From Chelativorans alearensis (GTDB taxonomy: Bacteria > Pseudomonadota > Alphaproteobacteria > Rhizobiales > Rhizobiaceae): a stretch of 64,000 nt of DNA. The stretch spans positions 31,862 through 95,861 of the forward strand of contig NZ_WQNI01000022.1 in the NCBI RefSeq assembly GCF_010993735.1, in the 5' to 3' direction. A program made the translations under genes and the position numbers. Within the stretch, counting starts at the first letter, position 1; each line of letters starts with the position of its first letter. Below the pieces are notes generated by a model. The model worked only from the letters and a program-made list of their open reading frames with translations, did no database searches and had not been told where the DNA came from. This document shows, piece after piece, positions 26,029 to 33,632 of this stretch.

Positions 26029-26676
26029 ATGCTCAAATTCTACCACGCGCCATGGTCCCGCTCATCCACCGTCTTCTGGCTGCTCGAGGAACTGGGGGTC
26101 GACTACGAGATGGAACTGGTCGATATCCGCGGCGAGGGCGGCGCTCCCGAGGAATACAGGAAAATCCAGCCCAACAAGAAGGTCCCGGCGATCGCGCATG
26201 ACGGCACCGTTGTCACGGAGCGGGCGGCGATCACCATCTATCTGGGCGATGCGTTCCCCGAGAAGGGCCTTGCGCCGGCCGTGGGCGATCCGGACCGCGC
26301 AGCCTATCTCAGCACGCTCGTCTACCACGACGCGGTGTTCGATCCCGTCGTCTGCGCCAAGGTGCATGGGCTCTCCTATGTCAGCAACGACTATCCGTTC
26401 GGGCTCTACGACGACATGGTGGCCAATCTGGAGCGCAAGCTCTCGAACCAGCCGTGGGCGGCGGGCGAGCGCTTCACGCTGGCCGACGTGATCCTCGGCG
26501 GCGGCATCAACTACGTCATGAACATGCTGAAGGCGCTGCCTGAGCGGCCGGTCTTTAAGGACTATGTCGCCCGGACGACGGACCGGCCGGCTTTTAAGGC
26601 GAGCGCCGAGAGGGACGCGGCGATGGCGGCGCAGATCCCGTTCTTCCAGAAGATGATGGCGGGCGGTAAAGCGTAA
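26029..26676 (+). CDS. Glutathione S-transferase family protein
   Basis: 215 residues from ATG 26029 with AGAGGAAG directly upstream. N-terminal thioredoxin-like domain MLKFYHAPWSRSSTVFWLLE carries the Ser catalytic motif (SRSS), cis-Pro at KKVPAI and the ERAAITIYLGD glutathione-binding segment (usually ES; here ER). The C-terminal all-helical domain has FTLADVILGG. It is a single gene with about 160 bp upstream. The substrate is unknown. Confidence 0.9.
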   Translation: MLKFYHAPWSRSSTVFWLLEELGVDYEMELVDIRGEGGAPEEYRKIQPNKKVPAIAHDGTVVTERAAITIYLGDAFPEKGLAPAVGDPDRAAYLSTLVYHDAVFDPVVCAKVHGLSYVSNDYPFGLYDDMVANLERKLSNQPWAAGERFTLADVILGGGINYVMNMLKALPERPVFKDYVARTTDRPAFKASAERDAAMAAQIPFFQKMMAGGKA

Positions 26677-26688
26677 GCCTCGGCGCCC

Positions 26689-26952
26689 TCAGTCACGCTT
26701 CCTGACCACGACCGGGTGATAGATCACCGTCGGCCGCTGCCAAAGGTCCATCTCGATCCTCCGCGCCCGCCACTCGGCCCTGCGGTCGAGGTCGATGCGC
26801 TGCAGGCATTCGGCGAAAGCGTCGGTGCCGGAGGTAAAGCCATAGGAGCGGCACTTCGCCTCGTCGGCGGCGCGCCGCTCTTCAGGCGTCAGGGTGGCGC
26901 ATCCCGAAAGGAGCAAAAGGGCGCCAAAGGCGAGCACGAACCGCGAATACAT
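26689..26952 (-). CDS. Small lipoprotein of unknown function
   Basis: 87 residues from ATG 26952 (MYSRFVLAFGALLLLSGC). Cys18 sits in a good lipobox (LLSGC), so the mature protein is an outer- or inner-membrane lipoprotein of about 70 residues: TPEERRAADEAKCRSYGF, then AECLQRIDLDRRAEWR, with two more cysteines that may pair. I recall similar short lipoproteins in Rhizobiales without assigned function. A longer start at 26988 would put 12 residues before the signal peptide and is less likely. It is convergent with the GST gene. Confidence 0.75.
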   Translation of the reverse strand: MYSRFVLAFGALLLLSGCATLTPEERRAADEAKCRSYGFTSGTDAFAECLQRIDLDRRAEWRARRIEMDLWQRPTVIYHPVVVRKRD

Positions 26953-27108
26953 CCATAACACTCCGACAATAACCGGAGCCCGTGCCATGCCACCGCAACG
27001 GGGCGCATTTTAGGCAGGTTTCACGGCCGCTCTATACGGCAGAGCGGCCGTCACCGGCAGCCGAAAAGCATAAGGTGACGGCGCAGTTGCCCGCCGTTCC
27101 CGGGACTT

Positions 27109-27423
27109 TTATTCGATGATGTGGACGATCTCCCGGGTCTGCGGTTCTACGAGGATCGTCCGGTTGTCCACGACGACGTAGCGATATTCCACTTCAGCTT
27201 CCGGAACCTCCAAGGGATAGAGTTCGACGGTTTCCGGCAGCGTGGCGCCCACCTCTATCGTCACGTCGGGCGGGGGTGCGACGGGCTGCACCTCCTGGGT
27301 CGTCACATACTCACGGATTACCGTCTCCTGCTCCGGCGAAATCACGACGCTCTGCGCCGATGCAGCACCGGCACCCGCTGCGAACAGGAGGCCGGATAGA
27401 GCGATGGTTGTCAGCGTTTTCAT
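27109..27423 (-). CDS. DUF1236-type small exported protein
   Basis: 104 residues from ATG 27423. Signal peptide MKTLTTIALSGLLFAAGAGA-ASAQ. The mature part (ISPEQETVIREYVTTQE, then EVGATLPETVELYPL and YRYVVVDNRTILVEPQTREI) matches the DUF1236 pattern, which occurs in one to several copies in many rhizobial periplasmic proteins; function unknown. It is monocistronic. The frame is open further upstream but the signal peptide fixes the start. Confidence 0.8.
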   Translation of the reverse strand: MKTLTTIALSGLLFAAGAGAASAQSVVISPEQETVIREYVTTQEVQPVAPPPDVTIEVGATLPETVELYPLEVPEAEVEYRYVVVDNRTILVEPQTREIVHIIE

Positions 27424-27829
27424 ATCTGCTTGTCTCCGTTGTGCTAGTGACAGCCCAAACTTTTGAGTTCGGAACTCGTTCCCGCCAGTGGAACGGAACA
27501 CGCAGAGCTTCAGCGGCCTCGACAGAGATTCAAGCGAGAGCCAATCAGGTGCGATAGACATAAATGGCGGGCCGAGAACGACAAAACGGAGAACTACGTC
27601 TACGCCATACCCCTCCTAAATAGAGCGGCAGGCGAATAGCAATACATGGTGTTTGCGGACGGGCAGCTTTCGGATTGGCTTCAATAAACTGGCAATCAGA
27701 TGTCGCAGAATTCGCCGTTATCCCCCGACTTGCGCGCCTGATTTTTGCGATGGAAGTTACCTTTCAGAGGCTGCCGGTTTGTCGCGAATGTCAGGATTTC
27801 TGTGACGCCATAAAGCGACAAACAACCCC
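27424..27829. other. Gap before the merR remnant, no gene seen
   Basis: No protein-like frame is visible. It contains GTTTGTCGC (27777-27785) facing GCGACAAAC (27815-27823), a perfect 9-bp inverted repeat, and a 20-bp segment (27734-27753) that reappears with two mismatches at 29458-29477, on the far side of the merR/CMD/beta-propeller module. Confidence 0.6.
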
Positions 27830-27860
27830 TTGACTTAGAGCGCGCTCTAACCCCTAGCCT
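27830..27860 (+). promoter_or_regulatory. MerR-type promoter with operator dyad
   Basis: A -35 box TTGACT (27830-27835) and a -10 box TAGCCT (27855-27860) are separated by 19 bases, the unusually long spacer on which MerR-family activators act. The spacer contains the perfect 14-bp palindrome TAGAGCGCGCTCTA (27836-27849). The merR remnant starts 30 bp downstream. The promoter looks functional although its regulator is broken. Confidence 0.82.
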
Positions 27861-27890
27861 TGGATGCGTCGTGACGAAAGAAGGGCGTTC

Positions 27891-28234
27891 ATGAAGATTG
27901 GCGAACTGGCGAAGCGTTCGGGACTGTCAGCCCATACCATCCGTTACTATGAATCGACCGTCTCAAAACGACCGGAATGCCTATTCGGGAGATGCTGCGC
28001 TACGCGGCTTTGCGGGAGCGCGGCGTCGGCACGGAAGCGGAGCGCAGCGCGTTGCTCGAACAACACCGCGAGCGTGTCCGCGCGCATGTGGCCAAACTGC
28101 AAGCCTGCCTTCTCGTCCTCGACACCAAGATTGCCGGCTATGCCGGCGAGGAACAGAGGATGAAAGAGTATGACGCATCAATCCCCGAACGCAGGCGAAA
28201 GCCGGCTGGAACGCGGCAAGCGAGCGCTCGCTGA
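27891..28234 (+). pseudogene. MerR-family regulator, internally deleted and frameshifted
   Basis: The start MKIGELAKRSGLSAHTIRYY is an intact MerR DNA-recognition helix-turn-helix. After Glu21 the frame changes: the remaining MerR sequence (MPIREMLRYAALRERGVGTE onward, with its helical dimerisation segment) is in a different frame from 27977 to the stop at 28234. About 30 residues normally found between these parts (the wing and second helix pair of the domain) are missing, which suggests a deletion of roughly 85-90 bp. No single frame encodes a working regulator. The end overlaps the start of the CMD gene by 65 bp, as an intact merR probably did. Confidence 0.85.
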
Positions 28235-28589
28235 AATCGACGGCGAGGCCGGCGACAACGTCATTGCCGCTCTGGCCGACATCGCACCCGATTTCGCGCG
28301 TTACGTGTTCGAATTTCCATTTGGCGATATCTATAGCCGCCCCGGCCTCGATCTGCGCGCCCGCGAAATCGCCACAATCGCGGCGCTGACCGCCATGGGA
28401 ACCGCAACCCCGCAACTAAAGGTCCATATAGAGGCGGGCTTGAATGTCGGGCTGACCAAGGACGAAATCACCGAAACCATCATGCAGATGGCTGTCTATG
28501 CGGGTTTTCCTGCGGCGCTCAACGGGCTGTTCGCCGCCAAGGAAGTCTTCGCCGCCCGGTTCCTTGTCCAGCAGGAGCAAGCGGTATGA
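28170..28589 (+). CDS. Carboxymuconolactone decarboxylase (CMD) family protein
   Basis: 139 residues, MTHQSPNAGESRLERGKRAL. The helical CMD/AhpD-like fold is recognisable from DLRAREIATIAALTAMGTATPQL, VHIEAGLNVGLTKDEITETI and MQMAVYAGFPAALNGLFAAKE. The CxxC redox pair of AhpD is absent, so this is the gamma-carboxymuconolactone-decarboxylase-like class without peroxidase cysteines. It overlaps the beta-propeller gene by four bases (ATGA) and shares the MerR-type promoter. The family is often under MerR or LysR control, but the real substrate is unknown. Confidence 0.87.
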   Translation: MTHQSPNAGESRLERGKRALAEIDGEAGDNVIAALADIAPDFARYVFEFPFGDIYSRPGLDLRAREIATIAALTAMGTATPQLKVHIEAGLNVGLTKDEITETIMQMAVYAGFPAALNGLFAAKEVFAARFLVQQEQAV

Positions 28590-29416
28590 TGAACACCCTC
28601 CGATCCTTGACTGCTGCCGGTGCTCTTGCCCTCGCCGTGATTCCTGCTTCCCCGATCATGGGGCCGACTGCCGCATACGCGAACCCGGCCGCGCCAGAAA
28701 AGCTATGGGAAGGCTTCAGCTCTCCGGTCGGCATGGCTTTCGACGGTGCGGGCAACCTGTTCGTGGCGGAATGGGGTGCGGGCCGCGTCTCGCGCATCGA
28801 CCCTGCCGGGAATCGCACCACCTTCGCGGATGGACTTTCCGGCCCTTCCGGGCTGACGATCGGCACTGATGGCACGATCTACGTCGCCTCTTATTCCCGC
28901 GATGAAATCTATCGCTTCACGCCGGCCGGCGAGCGCAGCGTGCATGTGACCGGCCTTGCGACGCCGGCCGGGTTGAGCTTCGACAGGTCCGGCCGGTTGC
29001 TGATCGCCAACCGCCGCACCAACCAGATTCTCACTGTGAACGGGAGCGGCGGTCTGGAACCCGTCATTGACGGCTTGCGAACGCCGGTCGGAGCGGTCCA
29101 GACACCGGACAACGGCTATGTTGTTTCCAACATCGGCGGTGGGGTCACGATTCTGCGTCCGGACGGTTCGCGCATCGAGGCCGGCGAAGCGTTCGGCACA
29201 CCTGGCCCTGGCGTGGCGACGACGAAGGACGGCCGTGTGTTCGTGGTGGATTATGGCGGAACAACAGTGCGGGAAATCCTGCCGGACGGCCAGTCCCGGG
29301 CTGTTGCGGATGGGCTGCGAAGCCCGGTCGGCTTGGTGGTCGCCCCTGACGAAGCATCCTTGCTCACCGCCGCATGGGGCGATGGAGCGATCTATCGGAT
29401 TCCGCTTCCAAAATAG
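28586..29416 (+). CDS. Exported NHL/SMP-30-like beta-propeller protein
   Basis: 276 residues starting MMNTLRSLTAAGALALAVIP, a signal peptide ending near AYA-NP. The rest consists of about six repeats of roughly 40 residues of the type SPVGMAFDGAGNLFVAEWGA / TPAGLSFDRSGRLLIANRRT / SPVGLVVAPDEASLLTAAWG, the blade pattern of NHL or gluconolactonase-like propellers. It is probably periplasmic. Whether it is enzymatic or a binding scaffold is open. It is coupled to the CMD gene by an ATGA overlap, so the two should work on the same stimulus. Confidence 0.85.
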   Translation: MMNTLRSLTAAGALALAVIPASPIMGPTAAYANPAAPEKLWEGFSSPVGMAFDGAGNLFVAEWGAGRVSRIDPAGNRTTFADGLSGPSGLTIGTDGTIYVASYSRDEIYRFTPAGERSVHVTGLATPAGLSFDRSGRLLIANRRTNQILTVNGSGGLEPVIDGLRTPVGAVQTPDNGYVVSNIGGGVTILRPDGSRIEAGEAFGTPGPGVATTKDGRVFVVDYGGTTVREILPDGQSRAVADGLRSPVGLVVAPDEASLLTAAWGDGAIYRIPLPK

Positions 29417-29658
29417 AAGGCAATTGTCGCGAAAATCCCGATTAAAACGACACTTCTGCGCCTGACTTCTGCGATGGTTATGGTCCATGACGACAGCCAC
29501 CTGCAAGGGCCGTACGCCGCCTTTGTTGCGCTGAAACAGTTGGTAACCCCGACCAAGATATATCGGGCTGCAGCGTAGAATCGACGGTTTGCTATGCCGC
29601 TTGGTGGGCGTGCGGTGGTCGGCGGCAGTATCGCGCCGTGGAGGGCCACGGCGGCAAT

Positions 29659-29748
29659 TGGCGGAGGGAGTGGGATTCGAACCCACGGTGACATCGCTGC
29701 CACGCCGGTTTTCAAGACCGGTGCCTTAAACCGCTCGGCCATCCCTCC
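29659..29748 (-). tRNA. tRNA-Ser (anticodon TGA)
   Basis: Read on the minus strand from 29748: acceptor GGAGGGA pairs with TCCCTCC near the 3' end, D arm GCCGAGCGGTTTAAGGC, anticodon stem-loop CCGGTCTTGAAAACCGG with anticodon TGA, a long variable arm as required for serine tRNA, T arm GTGGGTTCGAATCCCAC, discriminator G and encoded CCA. It reads UCA codons (and other UCN by wobble). About 90 nt. Confidence 0.97.
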
Positions 29749-30005
29749 GGTGCGTTTCGTGTAGGCGTGAATTTGCGTTATTTCAAGCGCCGGCAGGCGT
29801 GCGGGGCGTGTTGGTATCGGGAGAGGTATATGTCATACTTATTTTTGCCGTTTTCCTGCCACATGTGATTCACATCTCGCTAATGATTTCTTGCGCATGA
29901 GTGGGGTTACCTGCGGTAGGGGCATGCGTGGTTTTGGCCGGTGGTTTGGCCGGCGTGAAAGCGGTTGAACGTAAAAAAGCAAATAATTGCCGGGGGAAGG
30001 CATTT

Positions 30006-31205
30006 ATGGGACTACGAAATAAGCGGGCAGGGGCGCCGGTGCATTGGGGAACGGTCAGCGTTGGCGCGCTGGCGTTGCTCGTCTCGGCCTGTAGCAGCCA
30101 GACGCCGAAGGTTGCGCTCAAGGACACCGGCAGCAGCAAGGAATATTTCGCCGAATCGGAATATGGCGTGAAGGCAAGTCCGCGCGTGGCCTTTGGCGAA
30201 AGCGGCCTGAAGCGCGGCGGCGGACGTTATCACGTCGGCAAGCCCTACAGCGTGAAGGGCAAGTGGTACCGCCCCAAGGAAGAGCCCGATTACGTCGCCC
30301 AGGGCGCGGCCTCCTGGTACGGCGAGGCGTTCCACGGCCGGCTGACCGCTAACGGCGAAATCTACGACATGACCAATCTGACGGCGGCGCACCCGACCAT
30401 GCCGCTGCCGAGCTACGCCCGCGTCACCAACCTGAAGAACGGCAGTTCCCTCCTCGTGCGCGTCAACGACCGCGGCCCCTTCGCCGGCGGTCGCGTCATC
30501 GACCTGTCGAAGCGGGCGGCCGAAATGCTGGACTACAAGCATTCGGGCGTGGCCAAGGTGCGCGTGGAATATGTTGGCCCGGCACCGCTGCACGGCCAGG
30601 ACGACAGCTACCTGATGGCCTCGTACCGGCCGGGCGGTCGGGCGCCCGATCCTTCGGATGGCCTGCCTTCCGGCGTGATGATCGCCATGAACGGGCCGAC
30701 GCCCTCGCAGCCGGTGCCCGATGCAATAACTGCCTTTGCCAGCCAGCCGGCGCTGGCCGCGACGGCGCGCGGCATCGAACTGCCCTCCGTCGGGCCGATC
30801 GTTCCGGACAGGCCGCACGCCGCGCCCGGACTGCCCGCCACCGAGGCGCTCGCGCTTCTGTCCTATGCGGACCAGCGGGTGCAGGCCGCCTCGCAGGCTT
30901 TCGACGCCATCCTCGAGCCCGAGCTCGACGGAGAAGCGCTCGCGGCATGGTGGGCGCGCAAGGAAGGGGATCGGCCGCAGGAGACCGCCGTCGTCAACCT
31001 CGGCACCTGGGCTTCGCGCCGTGAGGCGGAGGGCGTGGTCGATGCGCTTTCGGAGCATGGGCGGATCCGCGTCGAAGAGGCGGAGAGGGAGGGAGCCACG
31101 TTCTACGCGCTCTCGCTGGTGCCCGGCGGCGATGCCGATCTGAACGAGGTCCTCCGCGCCGCGTGGGCGGCGGGGGCCGTCGATGCCTTTACCGTCCGCG
31201 ACTGA
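30006..31205 (+). CDS. rlpA: RlpA-type septal ring lytic transglycosylase with SPOR domain
   Basis: 399 residues from ATG 30006, with GGGGGAAGG eight bases upstream. N-terminal lipoprotein signal with Cys29 in LLVSAC. The double-psi beta-barrel domain (about residues 95-195) has the conserved ASWYGEAFHGRLTANGEIYD, LPSYARVTNLKNGSSLLVRV and NDRGPFAGGRVIDLS with the catalytic Asp. A proline-rich linker follows, and a C-terminal SPOR-like domain (about 325-399, NLGTWASRREAEGVVDAL) that should bind denuded peptidoglycan at the septum. A D,D-carboxypeptidase-like gene lies downstream, an order common in Rhizobiales and fitting for cell division. Confidence 0.93.
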   Translation: MGLRNKRAGAPVHWGTVSVGALALLVSACSSQTPKVALKDTGSSKEYFAESEYGVKASPRVAFGESGLKRGGGRYHVGKPYSVKGKWYRPKEEPDYVAQGAASWYGEAFHGRLTANGEIYDMTNLTAAHPTMPLPSYARVTNLKNGSSLLVRVNDRGPFAGGRVIDLSKRAAEMLDYKHSGVAKVRVEYVGPAPLHGQDDSYLMASYRPGGRAPDPSDGLPSGVMIAMNGPTPSQPVPDAITAFASQPALAATARGIELPSVGPIVPDRPHAAPGLPATEALALLSYADQRVQAASQAFDAILEPELDGEALAAWWARKEGDRPQETAVVNLGTWASRREAEGVVDALSEHGRIRVEEAEREGATFYALSLVPGGDADLNEVLRAAWAAGAVDAFTVRD

Positions 31206-31290
31206 CCGCTTGCCAAGCCGATCGCCGCCTCTCCACCGCCGGTACGGTTGGATCGGCAGTCCATCGCGCCTATAAGCCCATAGGGGGAGC

Positions 31291-31319
31291 GTTAAACCAG
31301 TTCGGTGATCTGGTTTAAC
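31291..31319. repeat. 10-bp perfect inverted repeat after rlpA
   Basis: GTTAAACCAG (31291-31300) and CTGGTTTAAC (31310-31319) flank a 9-base loop. It is followed by CCTTGTTTTG, so it may act as a weak terminator for rlpA. It could equally be the first part of the repeat cluster that follows. Confidence 0.7.
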
Positions 31320-31332
31320 TCCTTGTTTTGTC

Positions 31333-31436
31333 GCAATTCCGGACGGAAAACCGGTTCCCACTTTTCCTGGAATTGCTCTAACGCGTTGATTGGCGCAATT
31401 CTTGACGGAAAGCCGGTTTCCACTTCCTGGAATTGC
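31333..31436. repeat. Two tandem copies of a GCAATT...AATTGC intergenic repeat
   Basis: Copy A is 31333-31376 (44 bp) and copy B 31395-31436 (42 bp). Each starts GCAATT and ends AATTGC, with an inner CCGG surrounded by A-rich and CCACTT/CCTGG sequence, so each is an imperfect palindrome. They differ at a handful of positions. I recognise this as a very common intergenic palindrome of rhizobial genomes. The second copy ends 33 bp before the start of the carboxypeptidase-like gene. Confidence 0.85.
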
Positions 31437-31469
31437 TTGCTGGCGAGGGTCGACTGGCGGGAGGATGAC

Positions 31470-32627
31470 GTGTTTCGATCGGTCGCGACGGCAGCAGCGT
31501 TGCTTCTTGCCATCCTTGTGCTTGCGGGGACCGTGAAGGCGGAGACCTTCGAATCCAAGGCGCCCCGGGCCTTCATGGTCGATGCCGAGACGGGTGCCGT
31601 CCTTTATTCGAGGAATGCCGACGAGCCTTTTCCGCCTGCCTCGCTGGCCAAGCTGATGACGATGGAAACCGTCTTCGACGCGCTGAAGAACGGGCGGCTT
31701 GCGCTCGATGAAACGTTCTTCGTCAGCGAATATGCCTGGCGCACCGGCGGCGCGCCCTCGCGTACGGCGACGATGTTCGCCGCCGTGAAATCCTCGGTGC
31801 CGCTGGAAGCCTTGATCAAGGGCGCCATCGTGCAGTCGGCCAACGATGCCTGCATCATCATCGCCGAGGGCATGGCGGGGTCGGAGGAGAATTTCGCCGC
31901 GGCGATGACGAAACGGGCACGCGCCATCGGCCTTCAAGAATCGACCTTCGTCAACGCGACCGGCCTGCCGGCCGAGGGCCAAAAGGTGACGGCGCGCGAG
32001 ATGACGCTGCTGGCGCGGCACCTGTGGCGCGAATATCCCGAATACTACCGATATTTCTCGCAACCCGACTTCGAGTGGAACGGCATCTTCCAGCGCAACC
32101 GCAACCCGCTCCTGCCGCTGGAGATCGGCGCCGACGGGCTGGGGACCGGCTTCACGGAAGCATCCGGCTACGCCATCACCGCCTCGGCGGCGCGCCAGCG
32201 GCGGCGTGTGTTCGTCACGCTCGGCGGGCTGACGAGCGAGGACGAGCGGGTGGAGGAGGCGCGCAAGATCATCGACTGGGGCATGCGCGCCTTCGCAAAG
32301 CGCCCCCTTTTCGCCGCCGGAGAGGCCATTGGCGAGGTGCGTGTGTATGGCGGCGAGAAAAGCCGCCTGGCGGTGCGCGCGGCCGAGAGCCTCCCCGTCC
32401 TCGTGCCGCTCGGCGAGCCCGAGCGCCTGTCGGCGCGCATCGTCTATCAGGGGCCGGTGCCGGCGCCGGTCGAGGAGGGGGCCGAGGTCGGGACGTTGCA
32501 GATATGGCTCGACGACACGCTGAGCCAGGAGGCGCCGCTCTATGCCGCCGAATCGGTGGCGGAAGGGACGCTCACCCAACGGGCTGTCGGCGCGGTGGGC
32601 GAGCTTCTGCTCGGCTGGACGCGGTGA
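31470..32627 (+). CDS. D-alanyl-D-alanine carboxypeptidase (DacA/PBP5-like) with altered KTG motif
   Basis: 385 residues from GTG 31470, chosen because GGGAGGA lies six bases upstream and the product then begins with a clean signal peptide (FRSVATAAALLLAILVLAG...VKA-ET). Earlier starts read through the palindromic repeats. The SxxK nucleophile motif SLAK (Ser58, Lys61) and the SAN motif (Ser123, Asn125) are intact. The third motif, expected as KTG after DGL, reads GTG (GADGLGTGFTEASGY, Gly225), so the conserved lysine is missing. A C-terminal PBP5-type beta domain follows. It should trim pentapeptides in the periplasm; activity is uncertain given the lost lysine. Confidence 0.9.
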   Translation: MFRSVATAAALLLAILVLAGTVKAETFESKAPRAFMVDAETGAVLYSRNADEPFPPASLAKLMTMETVFDALKNGRLALDETFFVSEYAWRTGGAPSRTATMFAAVKSSVPLEALIKGAIVQSANDACIIIAEGMAGSEENFAAAMTKRARAIGLQESTFVNATGLPAEGQKVTAREMTLLARHLWREYPEYYRYFSQPDFEWNGIFQRNRNPLLPLEIGADGLGTGFTEASGYAITASAARQRRRVFVTLGGLTSEDERVEEARKIIDWGMRAFAKRPLFAAGEAIGEVRVYGGEKSRLAVRAAESLPVLVPLGEPERLSARIVYQGPVPAPVEEGAEVGTLQIWLDDTLSQEAPLYAAESVAEGTLTQRAVGAVGELLLGWTR

Positions 32628-32939
32628 CTTCGGTCCCGCGAGGTGTGGCACAGGGCAACGATTAACGCAGCGCCAATCACCCCACTCCGTCTTGCTTCGC
32701 AAGCCACCTCTCCCCCTGCCCGGGGGAGAGGAAGGGCGCCAGGTCGGCGTTTCCTCTCCCCCGTCGAGCGGGGGAGAGGTGGATCGGCCGAAGGCCGAGA
32801 CGGAGTGGGGGTCGAAGCGACCTCTGTTAAACCGAATTCGTTGCCAGGCAACGACGCGTTGCGTTTCCGCTTTTCGCATGGTTTCAACAGAAAGTTGGAC
32901 CTTCAACTTTTGGGTGACTATGAAGGGCCGACAAAGCCG
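32628..32939. other. 312-bp gap between the carboxypeptidase-like gene and tmk
   Basis: No gene. 131 bp of the gap are occupied by a mosaic palindromic repeat (32680-32810). The sequence after it (GTTGCCAGGCAACGACGCGTTGCG) has a small hairpin GTTGCC-AGGCAAC and may hold the tmk promoter. Confidence 0.7.
32680..32810. repeat. Mosaic interspersed repeat with four internal hairpins
   Basis: Outer arms CCCCACTCCGTC (32680-32691) and GACGGAGTGGGG (32799-32810) are perfect 12-bp reverse complements. Inside are four hairpins: CTTGC/GCAAG (32691-32703), CCTCTCCCCC/GGGGGAGAGG twice (32707-32731 and 32753-32779), and TCGGCC/GGCCGA (32784-32798). I recognise this type of element as abundant between genes in Mesorhizobium-like genomes. 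Confidence 0.87.
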
Positions 32940-33632
32940 ATGCAGGACGGGAAGCGATTGCCGCGCGGGTTCTTCATAACGTTCGAGGGGGGTGAGGGTG
33001 CGGGCAAGTCCACGCATATCCGGCTCCTTGCCGAGCATCTCGCGCAGGAGGGCCGCGAAGTGCTGGTGACGCGCGAGCCGGGCGGGTCTCCCGGGGCGGA
33101 GGCCGTGCGCCACGTGCTCTTGTCGGGCGCGGCGGAGCCCTTCGGGCCGACGCTGGAGGCGATCCTCTTCGCCGCCGCGCGGCTCGACCATGTGGAGCAG
33201 GTCATCCGGCCGGGTATCGCCCGCGGCGCCGTCGTGCTTTGCGACCGCTTCGTCGATTCCTCGCGCGTCTATCAGGGCGTGACCGGCGGGCTCGATGCCG
33301 ATTTCATGGCGACGCTGGAGCGCGTGACGGTAAACGGGGTGATGCCGGACCTGACGATCATCCTCGATATCGACCCGGAGGAGGGCCTGCGCCGCGCAAC
33401 GGAGCGGCGGGGCGGGGAGGGCGCCGACCGGTTCGAGAAGGAGACCCTGCAGATTCACCGCCGGCGGCGCAAGGCCTTCCTCGATATCGCCAAGAAGGAG
33501 CCGCAACGCTGCGTCGTCATCGACGCGTCGGCGCCGCGCGCGGAGGTCGCCGCGGCCGTGGCACGGGCGGTCGACAAGGCGATGCCGAAGGAGACGAGAG
33601 ACGAGGCGAAGCGCGAGGCAGGCGATGTTTGA
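32940..33632 (+). CDS. tmk: Thymidylate kinase
   Basis: 230 residues from ATG 32940 ([20 protein letters not shown]). It phosphorylates dTMP to dTDP. P-loop GGEGAGKST (17-25), [20 protein letters not shown], the [13 protein letters not shown] motif (DR) and the LID segment [14 protein letters not shown] are all present. The first three-gene unit tmk-holB-metG is tight: holB begins eight bases before the tmk stop. Confidence 0.95.
   Translation: MQDGKRLPRGFFITFEGGEGAGKSTHIRLLAEHLAQEGREVLVTREPGGSPGAEAVRHVLLSGAAEPFGPTLEAILFAAARLDHVEQVIRPGIARGAVVLCDRFVDSSRVYQGVTGGLDADFMATLERVTVNGVMPDLTIILDIDPEEGLRRATERRGGEGADRFEKETLQIHRRRRKAFLDIAKKEPQRCVVIDASAPRAEVAAAVARAVDKAMPKETRDEAKREAGDV

Noticed and set aside
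29659..29748. tRNA-Ser as attachment site of an integrated element
   Set aside because: I saw no second copy of the tRNA 3' end and no integrase in the window; the nearby 20-bp repeats do not match the tRNA.
31333..31436. Possible CRISPR array
   Set aside because: Only two copies, each an imperfect palindrome of 42-44 bp, no spacers of regular length and no cas genes.
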